From Scheffersomyces stipitis CBS 6054 (Eukaryota > Ascomycota > Pichiomycetes > Serinales > Debaryomycetaceae), in contig NC_009045.1 in NCBI RefSeq assembly GCF_000209165.1, forward strand, positions 434,001 through 498,000: DNA of 64,000 nt, written 5' to 3'. Below, in pieces: positions 29,919-40,905 of this stretch. Every line of letters starts with the position of its first letter. Position 1 is the first letter of the stretch. The translations under genes were made by a program, and so were the position numbers. The notes beneath the pieces are model-generated. The model ran no database searches, was not told the origin of the DNA, and saw only the letters and a program-made list of their open reading frames with translations.

Positions 29919-31391
29919 TTAAAATGAAATGAAAAAAAATGGAAAAAATTGTAAAACTAAAAGTAAAATGGTAATGAAAATTGGAAGCTTGTAAACTTGT
30001 CAATTGAAATGCGTAAAGTCTTCTTAACTAGTACAGAATAGGGCAGCGTAATTGATCTGACTGAACCTGACAGGCCGGGGATGATTGATTGATTGACAGA
30101 TGGATTCAGCGTCAGCACAGATTGATTCAATTGACAGGCAAACCTGGTTTCTGGCAGAAGGAGAGTAGTGTTTATGGGTGAAAAATCGATTTGGTAGATC
30201 CTTAGTTGATTTCGTCCACGCTGTCCGGCACTTCCAATGTCGCGCGCCCCTTTGGTGGGGAATGTCGTACGACATCGTAGATACTGGCGCAGATACTGGC
30301 GCAGTAGGACAGAGCTAGAAACCAATAGGAGTACCGTAGACAATCAGAGATTAGAGAAGACAACTGTGGGATTAGTACTACTGCGGTGGACTCTATAGTA
30401 GCTGAAAAAGTGTACAATTGTAGCAGAAAGTCTTGGTAAATGACGGTGTCAGAAGCTGCAGTTATCTACTGTGAAATTCTAGCGAGATTCCAGTGAGATT
30501 CCAGTGAGATTCCAGTGAGATTCCAGTGAGATTCCAGAGGTTTTAGAGAGAAAACGAAAAGACAGAGGAGAAAACTCTATGCAATAATAGCGTACAATTG
30601 TAGCAGCTACTACCGTAGATAACTTCACTACTCTAGAATACACTAAGAATAACTCAAACTTGGCCCATTACTGAATGGGTACAGAATGGTGGAGCTGTAA
30701 GGGAGCCTGTATAGTTTCCACAAGCTTTACCCATTTCTTTGCGATTTCTTTACCGACTTTTGAGCGAGACAAAGAGATCAAAATACTGCGAAATCGACCA
30801 ACTTATACTGGCAACCTCTAGCACAAACCGGACACTGGTACTACTTTTGTATGGAGTACTTTTGTGTGGATTTGTATGGCTTTTCTTTTGTAGGGGACAT
30901 TTTCACACTCTTCTCGAACCAGATTGTATGCCTTCCTAATCTCCTATCACCTTCTAATTTCCGCTATGATTCTGGTTCCCGCACTCAGCCATTTCTTTTA
31001 GTCATTTCACCTTCACCAATCGTCTCCCATATTCCTTCTCCTTTTCCTTCTCTACTTCACCAACTCTTTTAGGCCCTAGACTTGGGGGCCGTTACAGATC
31101 CGTCAGCCTCATATCCAGACGTGTTTCACTTGTTGCCCAGCGCACGTCTTCTCTATTCACAAACTCGATAACCCGAGTCGGCTCCGACATCGGAAAGCCA
31201 CATCATAACATATCCACACGAAACATAGCTTTTTGCTTGAATTGTAGCAACAACTTGATTTGAATCACAACAGCTTCATTATCAGGCATCAATACTGTCA
31301 TTCATTAACTTATTTATCGATACCATCTCTTTGTATCGTACCCATACTTTCATCAATTTCCTATTATAGCACTGTTTTTATCATTCCCACT
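29919..31391. promoter_or_regulatory. divergent intergenic region (CHC1 / unknown gene)
   Basis: 1.47 kb between outward-facing genes, holding the 11-bp tandem repeat and C/T-rich tracts near 30935-31070. A CAGATACTGGCG unit is doubled at about 30281-30304. ORFs here (29957-30343, 30851-31072) have low-complexity or unrecognised products and are not called. Confidence 0.5.
30484..30538. repeat. 11-bp tandem repeat, five copies
   Basis: GAGATTCCAGT is repeated head to tail at 30484, 30495, 30506, 30517 and 30528. The first four copies are identical and the fifth ends in A rather than T. It lies in the divergent promoter region of CHC1, about 570 bp upstream of the CHC1 ATG. Confidence 0.95.
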
Positions 31392-32693
31392 ATGAATATC
31401 ATGAATGTCCAAAGCTTGCGGAACTTGATAGCGCTCAGGACAAGAAACATCTCCAAAAGGATCCAGCGGGCCCTCCAAGAGCTCAGTGAAAACCTAGCCA
31501 ACGAGCAGCCACAACCCCAGGCAGTGCCTATACCTGTTCGTGCCAGAAACCCTCGTCAATTTAGAGGTGGCCAGCTGAACTTCTATCGCTTCTATGGGTC
31601 TTTTACTGGCTTTGGAGCTGCTGGAGCGCATTCTGGAGGTCCCAATTGGGCGTTCCACAAGCTCAACTCGAACAACTATACGTTTTTCAACAAACACAAG
31701 ATGTTCTCCAAGTTCTACAATACGAGCAATCACGGCAGCTCCAAGATCTTCAGCAAGTTGCATCATGGCTCTATGTTCCACAACTTTTCGCTGGCATACC
31801 AGTCGAGTTTCAGATTGAAGCTCTATCAGCAGAACGTAAGGCTCACGTATCGAACGCTCCTCTGTCAGTTCAAAGACAAGTTCAATACGAACAACCTAGA
31901 GAATAGCCGGAAAGGTAATCTATTCAAGTTCAATCCTTCCAAAAACATCAACCACACTATCAGATTAAACTTGTCGTTGACTCCTAACCATCATCAAGTC
32001 ACTTTACAGTTGGCCAGAACCGACTCATCTGCTACTCAGCAAGAAAAGATGGAGGCTGATCAAGTAATTGTAGGCTGCTACATGGATTTCCCCATCAGCT
32101 TCAATTTGAACATCCCTACTGAGACGTTGTTGAGTGAAGAAATCATGGACGAGATGTTGGATAACATCAAACGGTTTGAGAAGCAGTTGCTGGATTTGAA
32201 GAGCGATTTGAAGAACCTTTTTGAGTTGGGAGAGTTGCCCATCAAGTACATTTCTGGAAAGAATGTGTTGCGGGTATTCTTTCCCAATTGTGACAGAGCC
32301 AAGTTGGACAGTTTGTGTCGTGAAAAGAACATCACAGGAGGAGTAATCTATGAAGACGTAGAAGGAATGGGATCTAGCATTTCTGAACCACCTGTAGTTT
32401 CGTCAACTGCTTGTTCAGCTTCCTCTTCTAACGCAGTGACAGAAACAGATATCTTGAGTTCGTACTACGACTCGCATGAGTCTCATAACTCGACTGTTTC
32501 GTCATTTGGCTCTGAACAAGATTATGAGATGTTCAGTGATTCAGACATGCATCATCCCATCTCCAACGAAGAGATCGTAAGACTTGACGGTATAGTTCCT
32601 GAGGCTGAGTTTCAGTTCCAGATTCCACAGTTTTCTATGGAGCCACAAGTGAACTTCAACGACTACGATGATTACTATTGGGCCACGAGATGA
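31392..32693 (+). CDS. conserved fungal protein of unknown function
   Basis: 433 residues from the ATG of MNIMNVQSLR (31392); a second ATG is at 31401, and upstream in-frame codons begin only with TTG. The N-terminal part is basic with Gln/Pro and aromatic-rich low complexity (YRFYGSFTGFGAAGAHSGG, FHKLNSNNYTFFNKHKMF). The conserved core is about 225-335: GCYMDFPISFNLNIPTETLL, a helical EEIMDEMLDNIKRFEKQL, then GELPIKYISGKNVLRVFFPN, CDRAKLDSLCREKNI and TGGVIYED. The LRVFFPNCD...LC...GV-ED pattern recurs in fungal proteins that databases have labelled, without proof, casein kinase II beta-like. The C-terminal 100 residues are acidic and Ser-rich. I do not know its function. Confidence 0.75.
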   Translation: MNIMNVQSLRNLIALRTRNISKRIQRALQELSENLANEQPQPQAVPIPVRARNPRQFRGGQLNFYRFYGSFTGFGAAGAHSGGPNWAFHKLNSNNYTFFNKHKMFSKFYNTSNHGSSKIFSKLHHGSMFHNFSLAYQSSFRLKLYQQNVRLTYRTLLCQFKDKFNTNNLENSRKGNLFKFNPSKNINHTIRLNLSLTPNHHQVTLQLARTDSSATQQEKMEADQVIVGCYMDFPISFNLNIPTETLLSEEIMDEMLDNIKRFEKQLLDLKSDLKNLFELGELPIKYISGKNVLRVFFPNCDRAKLDSLCREKNITGGVIYEDVEGMGSSISEPPVVSSTACSASSSNAVTETDILSSYYDSHESHNSTVSSFGSEQDYEMFSDSDMHHPISNEEIVRLDGIVPEAEFQFQIPQFSMEPQVNFNDYDDYYWATR

Positions 32694-34336
32694 AGAAATG
32701 AACTACAACGTAAATGACATGATGACATAAATGAACATATTCTTGAAGATAAACGACTTGATAATTGAATTGTTAATGTAAAATTAACTTCATAGCACGA
32801 TGGATGATGATACATGAAAGTAAATTACATTAACGCATCACTACATTCATTAATTATTTGATACGACGACGGTTTGGATTTTTATATTGCCACTACATAT
32901 TTATTCACTTCTGTAGGTTAACATTATATTATTCTTTTGAAATATTGTAATTGGGCGAATTCTATTAGTTTCATCGTATATTGACATGTACTGTGGAGTA
33001 GACTTTTACGAGAATAAAGGTACATCATTCAAGTGGGGAGTGCTGGAAAACTACCATATTCAAACTCAAAACTTGCTGTTTTTTCCTTTGTTCGCTATCC
33101 TTTGTACACTTGCAATGACAGAGTTAATTCTATTTGCCAACGTGTGATTCTGCCATTTGTACCTTCCAAGCAGCTAGTTTCTTCATCGAAAGTATAACGG
33201 CATACCTGTGGATAAAGCACTGGAAAAATCATGGAGAACTCATTCAAAGGACGAAAGATGACTTTATTGTAGGATGAGCTAAGAGAACTTCGACAGGATT
33301 GACGATAAATCTTTAAGACTTCAATTTTATGTGCATCTCATGAACATCTTTGAGAGTTTGAGCATCTACAAGTTAACCATGTACCTATTTATCAGCGAAG
33401 AAAGTCAAACCATTTCAATGTAGAATACCCCAGAAAGCATTGATTACAACGGGGACGACATTAAGTCAGTCGAATTGTCTGATAGTGGTTATTGCTAGCA
33501 TTGTCTGTTTGCTATCCAGAGTTAATTTCAATTCTAAACTAGGTGCAATTTGCTTTCTTGAACTCTATCAGAATACAATGGAGCGCAACAATACCAAGTG
33601 AACTAGCAAGAAGGCAAAGAGGACATACCAAAGGCAAATGATACGGCCATTGCCAATTGCAGAGGGAAATAAATAATGCTCTGATACTGACAATAAGTCC
33701 AAGGTTTTATTTGGAAATGAACATAAGCCCTATTGTAGAGGATTTATCTAGAGGCTACAGATGCTTATCTATTCTCTCCCAAATTGGACCCAAATTGAAC
33801 AGTTTTGGATTTTACTAAGAGCTACTTAACACGCATTAGATTCCTTAAATAGCAATGAGTTCGCTGCTAAAGATTCTGAAGTAGGTGACGAGGTTCCCTT
33901 GCAACATATCCATATCCAACCATCATCGCTTGATCTACTTTTCAGTTAGTTTGGGTAGACATCCATACGACATTGTCGCCTCGTCTACCAGCCAGTCCCG
34001 TACTTATTATAGCAATCATATCTTAGCTGCTGCTCGTATACACGCCGCTCTCGTATAGAAATTCGTTCCCGTCGTATACCGCGCATCTGAAAAGTTTTCC
34101 TTAATTTCTGTTGACATACACGCCAAATTTACGCCTATATATACACAGATTTGCCTGCTTCCAACATCAGCCCAGATTGCACGATTCAACATCTTGTTCG
34201 CTAACTTCGTTTGGTTGTCTGATTCTTCGCTTTATCTTGACAGCACCGTCTCCGAACTGTTCACTTGCATAATTCCGTTGCCGTGCGTTTCGGTCCAATC
34301 TAAATCATCTCAAGCAATCTTGAATCAGATCTAATC
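32694..34336. other. intergenic region with ERG25 promoter
   Basis: 1.64 kb between two plus-strand genes. The right end is the ERG25 control region, with the SRE cluster and a TATATATA at about 34137-34145. The left 1.2 kb shows no ORF of note; I see nothing I can name in 32750-33900. Confidence 0.5.
34034..34078. promoter_or_regulatory. three sterol response elements (TCGTATA) upstream of ERG25
   Basis: Perfect TCGTATA at 34034-34040, 34051-34057 and 34072-34078, all in the same orientation, about 260-300 bp upstream of the ERG25 ATG. TCGTATA is the 7-bp core bound by the Upc2/Ecm22 zinc-cluster regulators at yeast ERG genes. Confidence 0.85.
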
Positions 34337-35254
34337 ATGTCCAGCGTCTACCACGACTACTCGACCTTCAAGAACGTCACCTCGTTCGCCGACTCGTTGC
34401 AAAACTTCCAGCAGGTGGATGGCCTCAACACTTTCGAACAAATATGGGGTGCCTACTACTATTACATGGGTAACGACTTGTTTGCTACCGGTTTGCTTTT
34501 TTTTGTCACCCACGAGTTCTTCTACTTCGGCAGATGTATCCCATGGATGATCATCGACAGAATTCCATACTTCAACAAGTTCAAGATCCAAGACACCAAG
34601 CTTCCTTCCAGTAAGGAACAGTGGGAATGTCTCAAGTCTGTTTTAACTTCGCATTTCCTCGTTGAAGCCTTTCCTATATGGTTCTTCCATCCTTTGTGCC
34701 AATACATTGGAATCAGCTACCAAGTTCCTTTTCCATCCGTCACCGACATTTTGATCCAGTTGTCTGTTTTCTTTGTACTCGAGGACGCATGGCACTACTG
34801 GTTCCACAGAGCCTTACACTACGGAGTTTTCTACAAATACATCCACAAACAACACCACAGATATGCTGCTCCTTTTGGTTTAGCAGCTGAGTACGCCCAT
34901 CCTATTGAAGTCATGTTGTTGGGTTTCGGTACCGTCGGTATTCCAATTGTTTGGTGTGTCTTGACTGGAAACTTGCATCTTTTCACCATCTGTATCTGGA
35001 TCGTATTGAGATTGTTTCAAGCCGTGGACGCACACTCTGGATACGAATTCCCATGGTCGTTGCACAACTTCCTTCCATTCTGGGCAGGCGCAGACCACCA
35101 CGACGAACATCACCACTACTTCATTGGCAGTTACGCTTCTTCCTTCAGATGGTGGGATTTCGTCTTAGACACCGAGGCAGGCCCAAAGGCTAAGGCAAGC
35201 AGAGAGAGAAAGATGAAGGCTGCTGCTGAAAAGGTACAAAAGAAGAGTCAATAG
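34337..35254 (+). CDS. ERG25: C-4 methylsterol oxidase
   Basis: 305 residues. ER membrane di-iron oxygenase that removes the C-4 methyl groups of 4,4-dimethylzymosterol together with Erg26, Erg27 and Erg28. The three histidine boxes of the fatty acid hydroxylase superfamily are intact: HRALH, HKQHH and HHDEHHH. Several hydrophobic segments surround them (for example [26 protein letters not shown]). The tail is basic ([20 protein letters not shown]) and fits ER retention. Length matches yeast Erg25 (309). Three sterol response elements lie upstream, so repression by sterol and induction on depletion are expected. Confidence 0.96.
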   Translation: MSSVYHDYSTFKNVTSFADSLQNFQQVDGLNTFEQIWGAYYYYMGNDLFATGLLFFVTHEFFYFGRCIPWMIIDRIPYFNKFKIQDTKLPSSKEQWECLKSVLTSHFLVEAFPIWFFHPLCQYIGISYQVPFPSVTDILIQLSVFFVLEDAWHYWFHRALHYGVFYKYIHKQHHRYAAPFGLAAEYAHPIEVMLLGFGTVGIPIVWCVLTGNLHLFTICIWIVLRLFQAVDAHSGYEFPWSLHNFLPFWAGADHHDEHHHYFIGSYASSFRWWDFVLDTEAGPKAKASRERKMKAAAEKVQKKSQ

Positions 35255-35530
35255 GCAACTCAACATAAGAGCTAGATACTGTTATAGAATACTGAAAAGC
35301 CAATTTTCCACCAATAATACAGAACATATTCACAGAACCAACGAGAGTACGATGACAACCGAGAGAAAATCCAATTCTTTACGATTCAGATCTTGTTTCA
35401 CTTCCTACTTGAGAGGCACTTCATAGAAGCAATTACTCAATAATACCATTCCAACGTAATTCACTAAGTAATTTCAAAAGATTATTCAGACTGTGTACAT
35501 TAGAATTTAGATATATATATGCCAGTAACA

Positions 35531-35926
35531 CTACGCCTTTGTCTGTCCAGAAGCCAACCATTCTGTATACTCCTTTCTCTTATTGACGATGTTTATGAAA
35601 CCAATTCTGTTTTTGAGCTCGTCATAGTCGCTCAAGCCGACTTTTTCTGCCACTGTCACAGCATTCTTCATTTCTATAAACTTCAAATACGTGCTTTTAT
35701 GATACACCTTTTCACCTTTAAGTGACAATACCGGCAAATTCTTGATGGAACTAATGGAACCAATGACGATAATGAGGATTCCAACTACTGCTTCAGCGAC
35801 AATGTCTACAGGTAAGCTTCCAGAATAATGTGAAAGTACCGTAAGCTTGTGGAACTCAAAAGAAGAGTATCCCGAATGAACTAAAAGCAAGACTCCAACA
35901 AAGTAGAACACAAGCGAAGACGCCAT
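35531..35926 (-). CDS. EMC5: ER membrane complex subunit 5 (MMgT family)
   Basis: 131 residues from the ATG of MASSLVFYFV (35926); codons further up are open but have no ATG. An N-terminal membrane segment (LVFYFVGVLLLVHSGYSSFE) is followed by LPVDIVAEAVVGILIIVIGS, the second membrane segment, then a short soluble tail. The HSGYSSFEF after helix 1 and VDI-E after the loop are the Emc5/MMgT signature. Emc5 is a membrane-core subunit of the EMC insertase. Length matches the family (yeast 141). Confidence 0.88.
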   Translation of the reverse strand: MASSLVFYFVGVLLLVHSGYSSFEFHKLTVLSHYSGSLPVDIVAEAVVGILIIVIGSISSIKNLPVLSLKGEKVYHKSTYLKFIEMKNAVTVAEKVGLSDYDELKNRIGFINIVNKRKEYTEWLASGQTKA

Positions 35927-37727
35927 ATTGTGAAATGTGCTGATGAGACAATTAAGCGAGACCAATTCGAATAGGGACCCACTGTACTCTGAAGGAGACC
36001 TTCTCACAAAATGTAGAAAAATGGAGGTAGGAAAAATGTCGCAGAACAAGAATGTCTTGCAGAGATGTCGTCGTTTTCAAACCTATTTTTGTTGATGCTG
36101 CAGACAGGACCATTATCTCCGATTTGCGCATGAGACTATTATGGCTTTTAAAGACAAAGTTCTTCAGCAACGAGTAAACGAACAACTTTCAAGGGGTTAC
36201 TAGGAGTGGGCTATGCTTGGCATTGGATGATCATAACACTTGTCTCGAGTATAATTCATTGTGTGAAATTGAAAAAATTGTAGGGGTAAAGTAGTCTAAT
36301 TTTCTTATCAGCTAAGTCTCTCCACATGCTCTATCGAATATATGACCTTGCTTCTAGCATTTCTAGACCGTGATCAGTTAAAACAATACGAGGATATACT
36401 GTAGTTACCTGGTGGTAGTAATTGACGTATTTCATTATTCTTGAACCTGTTTCTGAGACAACGATGGAGCCTTGTTAGGAATGCTACTGTAGGCATGATA
36501 CTGTGTTCCACGTTGACTGCGAAAAACGTAAAGGCGTATCTCTTTACCAATTCACACTTCAGAAGAACTCCACAAACGACAAATATCCGACTTTCAATGT
36601 GTTTATCGTTCCACAGGCATATCCCTGGATGGATCCGGTTAGATCTGCTCAAGACTGCCTTATCTGATCTGATGCACTTGACAGAGACGTCATGTGACCG
36701 CGTTTCACCTTACTGGAGTCTCGTACGGGCAATAGGAGTTAGCGATGAAGACAAACCAGAAGGACCTCTTAAGGGAACACAAGCGTATATAAAAATACGA
36801 TTCATGGCAATATTGACTATGCTACGGTTCGTCCAGCAAAATACGGTGTGATCGTTCAATATTCTATTCTGAAACGACCCACAGCTTTTAGTTCTGGTGG
36901 GAGAACGTATGTTCTACCGGTTCCAACGGCAGGGCTACACAGAAATCTCTCGCTATTTATTTCTACTATTTTCTCGCTACACTCCCCACCGGGCTCTATT
37001 TCTCGCTACCAGCTCCTGCTTTTCGCAACGGAACATTCGCTATTCTTTCATTATTTCTCACTATTCTTCTTTCGCTCTTCAGCCCCACCCAGCATCTCGT
37101 CGCCGTACCTTCTTTTTTCCCCCACCATTAATGTCCGCCTTTTCAAACGTCAACTTCTGTTTCTGTTTCTCTTTCTCAGCTATACGTATTTTCACTCCCA
37201 CCCCTTCGAGCCATCAGGATCTATAATCACCCGTAGTACCTCGTCGTCCGATCCGCTGGCGTCGTTGTTGTCGAATTTCCGTTTCATATTGTGGATTGTA
37301 GCTTCACGTCTTCCAAATTCGTTAGAATATACCATATATTACTATTTACTCCGGATATTTACCATCCAGCGATCGCTCGTCTCAACTGTCATCCGAACAA
37401 TACATCTCCATTGAGATAATTGTTGCACTATAGTTGTTTATTCATATTGGTGCGTTCACCTTAGGTACTAACAACTTCATTAGTTCGATACATCGAGCCA
37501 TTCCAATTTCACAGGATATTTCATCTTGGTTTGACATTGAGTTCACACTTTTCATTCATCCTTTCAGAAATCATAACTGAACTGTGAGCATTAATAACTA
37601 TTACTGCTGATAATCATAACTAATTACCATTAGTAACATTTGATATCTGTATCCATTCCAATAATAACTATCGATTCCTATAACTATAAACTATTGAATA
37701 CTGTCATAAATCCATTCAGATCATAAA
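35927..37727. promoter_or_regulatory. long divergent region with pyrimidine-rich tract and ATG-poor leader
   Basis: 1.8 kb between EMC5 (minus) and the gene at 37728 (plus). From about 36930 to 37220 the plus strand is strongly pyrimidine-rich, which alone explains a 188-codon stop-free frame there (36848-37414). From about 37560 to 37727 it is AT-rich with repeated TAACTAT/ATAACTA words, probably the 5' leader. The ORFs at 36441-36851 and 36374-36652 are not supported. Confidence 0.5.
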
Positions 37728-40412
37728 ATGTCCACAGCCAAACCAAGCGGAAGTAAGGACCCTAAAGACTCAGAAAAGGATGAATACAAGCCAGAATACA
37801 TCACTTCACTCGACTGCAAAATACTACAGTATCAATATGCAATCACCAAGCTCGAGGTGTTTATCAAAAGCATCCGTCGACTTTCCGAACAATGCGCAGA
37901 AGGAAGTCTGGCACCACCAGAAAATAAGGAGCCCAAGCAGGGTTTATCAGAAGAACAAGAGGCAGAAAAAACACCTGAAAGCAAATCTGACGAGATATCA
38001 CCAGGAGCTTTACCCTTAATGCACTACATAGTGCTCTTGTCGGGTTCAGTATTTGCTATCAGTGAAAATTCGTTCAACGCCAAGTTGGATTTGCTTTCAA
38101 ACTTCAAATTGTTCAAACCCACAACTATCAACATCTCTACAATTTCAAGTCATATTCCCTACGATTTGGCAGATACTCCAGTAGGAATCTTGACGGATCT
38201 TCCTAAACTTCCTGCGGCCTTGAAGACGATGAAAGCTCTAGATTCTCTATGTAGCACTTGTTTACAAGCCTATCAGAAGAGATTGGCACAGGCCAAAGTA
38301 GAGCAGTCCAAAATGATCAAGGGTGATGCTAGCAAATACTACCTGGATTTGACTAAAATAGTCGGCAATGAGATCTTCTGTACCGATAAAGACTTTGACT
38401 TGACGTTGAACGACTTGTCTTTCAAATTACCCAAAGATAAGGCACTTATGGAAAACGAAAATTTTGTAGAGGCATCGTTGATAGACATCGATGTTAAGAT
38501 GGTTTTCTTGCTCAATAAGCAGATCGACTCCATAATGACTCAGTTGAGACCCATGATCTCTATGTATAAAACCTTGAGACACACCCCAGCCAAGACCATA
38601 GACGAATACGCCTTGCACAAGATCTTTCTTTTAACTTTACGACTTAATGACATCTACACTATCTTCCGAAGGTTCGGCAGAAAAATCTTCTTATCTAACT
38701 ACTCGCATTTGACGGACTCCAAGTTCTTGTTTCAAGCAAAAAATGGTAACTACTTTAAATCAGCTATATTGGGTGGTGTAGATGATACTTTCAACACTAT
38801 GAAGAAGAATGGAATGTTGATTGCTAACTTGACACGTTTGATACGTCAGGATTCACGTTTTGAAATCAATCTCAAGAACATAAGCGACTTGATAAACTTC
38901 GTAAACCAGGGCTACCTCATGATGGAAACTTCCTTGGATAAATTTGACGAGTTTGGCCAGGAGTGGATTGCATTAGAATTACGATTCAGAAAGGTATACC
39001 AGCTTCCTAGGAGAAACCTATTTGAGATCTACCAGGAGTATCATGAAGTAAAACCAGCACCAGTGAATACGGGAAATATAAAAGCTCCAGTTCCAACTAT
39101 CACCACCAGTTCTGCTACAAAGACAGGGGAATCTGTGCTAGAGGCATTCCCATCTGTAAGCAAGTCCAGTAATGCTGGTGTCAATGGATTGGAAAAGAGC
39201 ATGAAAAAATTGGAGATAGAACCTCCTAAAACTAGAGGCTCTAGATCTTCTTCTGTTTCGAGTATCACAAGCAATGGTTCAATCAACAAGCCGTTGATGA
39301 GAAAGAATTCGTTGAATTCTCCCAATCGTAATTCAATGTTGATACCACCTAGTAGTGCTGCTAATGGAAAAGCTTCCCCTGTACGATCCAGACCAAACTC
39401 CATGCTCTTCATGAATGCCAATGGATCCATGTCTACGATTGAGGGCCCATCTCCTTCAACGCTTACCAACAGTATAGTTTCACCGGCTGCCACTAGACGT
39501 AGATCCAACTCTCAGCCAGTGAGGGGCAGTCCCAACATCAATGACGCTATTGCCACGTCTGGAGCAGCCACTGCTTTGACGAGAAACAACACCATTTCTT
39601 CCCCATTGAAATCTCCATCTGGTACTGTAATTCGCAAACCTGCTGCGAATGGAGTCAATACCAAGAGCGTGAATTCGCCAACTCCTTCCGTAAATAAGAA
39701 TCAGAAGCAGTTGAATTCTGTAGTAGAAGAAGTAGACTCTCCTCCTGTGAATCCAGCAGCTGTGGCAGCAAAATTGTCCGCCAACCAGAGATTGCAACAG
39801 CATTTGCGCCAGGCAGCAAAGTCGGGAACGTTGATGACGCAACAGAAGGAGATATTTACCTCTGTGACGTTTGATCCCAATAGTCCCTCTTCTGTTCCTA
39901 TTAGGAAATATATAGATCCTCCACCAAAAGAGGTTTCCCCACCAGCTCCAGTTGAGTCACCTCCCATTAGTTCAGTAACCAACGCAGCAGCGGCTACTGC
40001 TTTAACCACCGCTGCTAATACAGCTACTGCTAATACAGCTACTGCCAAACCTCGCAGAACCAGAGATCTGGTGACTAGAAGAAACACCCAGCACAACAGT
40101 GTAACTCGCCAGATCGATCCACTGTTTGAGACAGCTTCTTCTTCGTCTACAGACTCTTCAGGCAATACCAGCAGTAGTGGGTCCAAGCGGGTGAGATTCA
40201 CGGGAGTTCCAGACTATACCGAAGCAGAAGATGCTCCTACCAAGTACTCGCATACCATCTTACGTAACTTTGCTGTGTTCAAGAGTCCTATTCGAGCCGT
40301 AAGTCAAAAGCCTACGTTTAAAAAGAAGGATGAGTTGCTCAAGAAAGAGGAGTCACTTTCCTTTAGATACCAAGTCCACCACCAGCCTGCGGACGAAGAC
40401 TTGGCAGCATAG
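37728..40412 (+). CDS. large conserved yeast protein, helical N-half and disordered Ser-rich C-half, unknown function
   Basis: 894 residues. The N-terminal 440 residues are helical and folded-looking, with segments such as ITSLDCKILQYQYAITKLEV, YALHKIFLLTLRLNDIY, IFRRFGRKIFLSNYSHLT and FGQEWIALELRFRKVYQLP. From about 440 to 800 the protein is low complexity (Ser, Asn, Pro, Ala), including an exact TANTATANTATA-type repeat at about 40014-40049. The last 70 residues carry a compact motif, KRVRFTGVPDYTEAED followed by SHTILRNFAVFKSPIR and KEESLSFRY, that looks like a conserved docking peptide. No enzyme motif or membrane helix is seen. A role at the cell cortex or cytoskeleton is a guess. Confidence 0.8.
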   Translation: MSTAKPSGSKDPKDSEKDEYKPEYITSLDCKILQYQYAITKLEVFIKSIRRLSEQCAEGSLAPPENKEPKQGLSEEQEAEKTPESKSDEISPGALPLMHYIVLLSGSVFAISENSFNAKLDLLSNFKLFKPTTINISTISSHIPYDLADTPVGILTDLPKLPAALKTMKALDSLCSTCLQAYQKRLAQAKVEQSKMIKGDASKYYLDLTKIVGNEIFCTDKDFDLTLNDLSFKLPKDKALMENENFVEASLIDIDVKMVFLLNKQIDSIMTQLRPMISMYKTLRHTPAKTIDEYALHKIFLLTLRLNDIYTIFRRFGRKIFLSNYSHLTDSKFLFQAKNGNYFKSAILGGVDDTFNTMKKNGMLIANLTRLIRQDSRFEINLKNISDLINFVNQGYLMMETSLDKFDEFGQEWIALELRFRKVYQLPRRNLFEIYQEYHEVKPAPVNTGNIKAPVPTITTSSATKTGESVLEAFPSVSKSSNAGVNGLEKSMKKLEIEPPKTRGSRSSSVSSITSNGSINKPLMRKNSLNSPNRNSMLIPPSSAANGKASPVRSRPNSMLFMNANGSMSTIEGPSPSTLTNSIVSPAATRRRSNSQPVRGSPNINDAIATSGAATALTRNNTISSPLKSPSGTVIRKPAANGVNTKSVNSPTPSVNKNQKQLNSVVEEVDSPPVNPAAVAAKLSANQRLQQHLRQAAKSGTLMTQQKEIFTSVTFDPNSPSSVPIRKYIDPPPKEVSPPAPVESPPISSVTNAAAATALTTAANTATANTATAKPRRTRDLVTRRNTQHNSVTRQIDPLFETASSSSTDSSGNTSSSGSKRVRFTGVPDYTEAEDAPTKYSHTILRNFAVFKSPIRAVSQKPTFKKKDELLKKEESLSFRYQVHHQPADEDLAA

Positions 40413-40905
40413 AAGTCAGATTATATAGACTAATTTAGAGTGATTAGCAACCAGTGAGCCTCGGTATAATCCGCTAAACACCTGGCAATTGTATATATGA
40501 ATCCACTAAGTCTATAAGAGTTTGGATGTAGAATCTACAATAAGCAGTATATGTCAATAAGCAATATATTTAAGAGAATTCCAAGTTTAGTAGATAAGTT
40601 AGATATGGCATATTTGTAACCTGAATCAGTTATCATCGCTTATTCTTTTGTTGTGTGCAGTATTGGATATACAGGATAATTTTTCAAATTTTTTTCTCAT
40701 CCCAAAAGGACTTATATTGAGTTCCTTTAAATATCCTTTATAGGTTTCGACAGTTTATACTGGTTTGATATTGAGGTGAAATTGCAGAGTTCAGAGTAGT
40801 CTAGAAGCTTTATCCCTGGTCCTTGTGTAAATCTGCAGCAAAAAGCTAAATTTCCCTTAAATTTTCACCTGTCTCTTCCATCTCATCTTTTTTTTGCACC
40901 TAATC
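40413..40905. promoter_or_regulatory. intergenic: RPA43 promoter
   Basis: 493 bp between two plus-strand genes: the terminator of the upstream gene, then the RPA43 promoter with RRPE/PAC motifs and T-rich tracts. Confidence 0.5.
40678..40701. promoter_or_regulatory. RRPE and PAC-like motifs upstream of RPA43
   Basis: AATTTTTCA (40678-40686; reverse complement TGAAAAATT, the RRPE core) is followed by CTCATC (40696-40701; reverse complement GATGAG, the PAC core). A second CTCATC is at 40882-40887. The RRPE plus PAC pair is the classic code of ribosome-biogenesis and Pol I genes, here about 205-228 bp upstream of the ATG. Confidence 0.6.

Noticed and set aside
36848..37414. 188-codon plus-strand ORF rich in Ser, Phe and Leu
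   Set aside because: It lies in a pyrimidine-rich tract, where stop codons are rare by composition. The product is low complexity, overlaps another frame (36897-37226) and sits in the leader of the 37728 gene.
39041..40201. Antisense ORFs of 120-166 codons in the Ser-rich gene
   Set aside because: Arise from the low-complexity sense codons.
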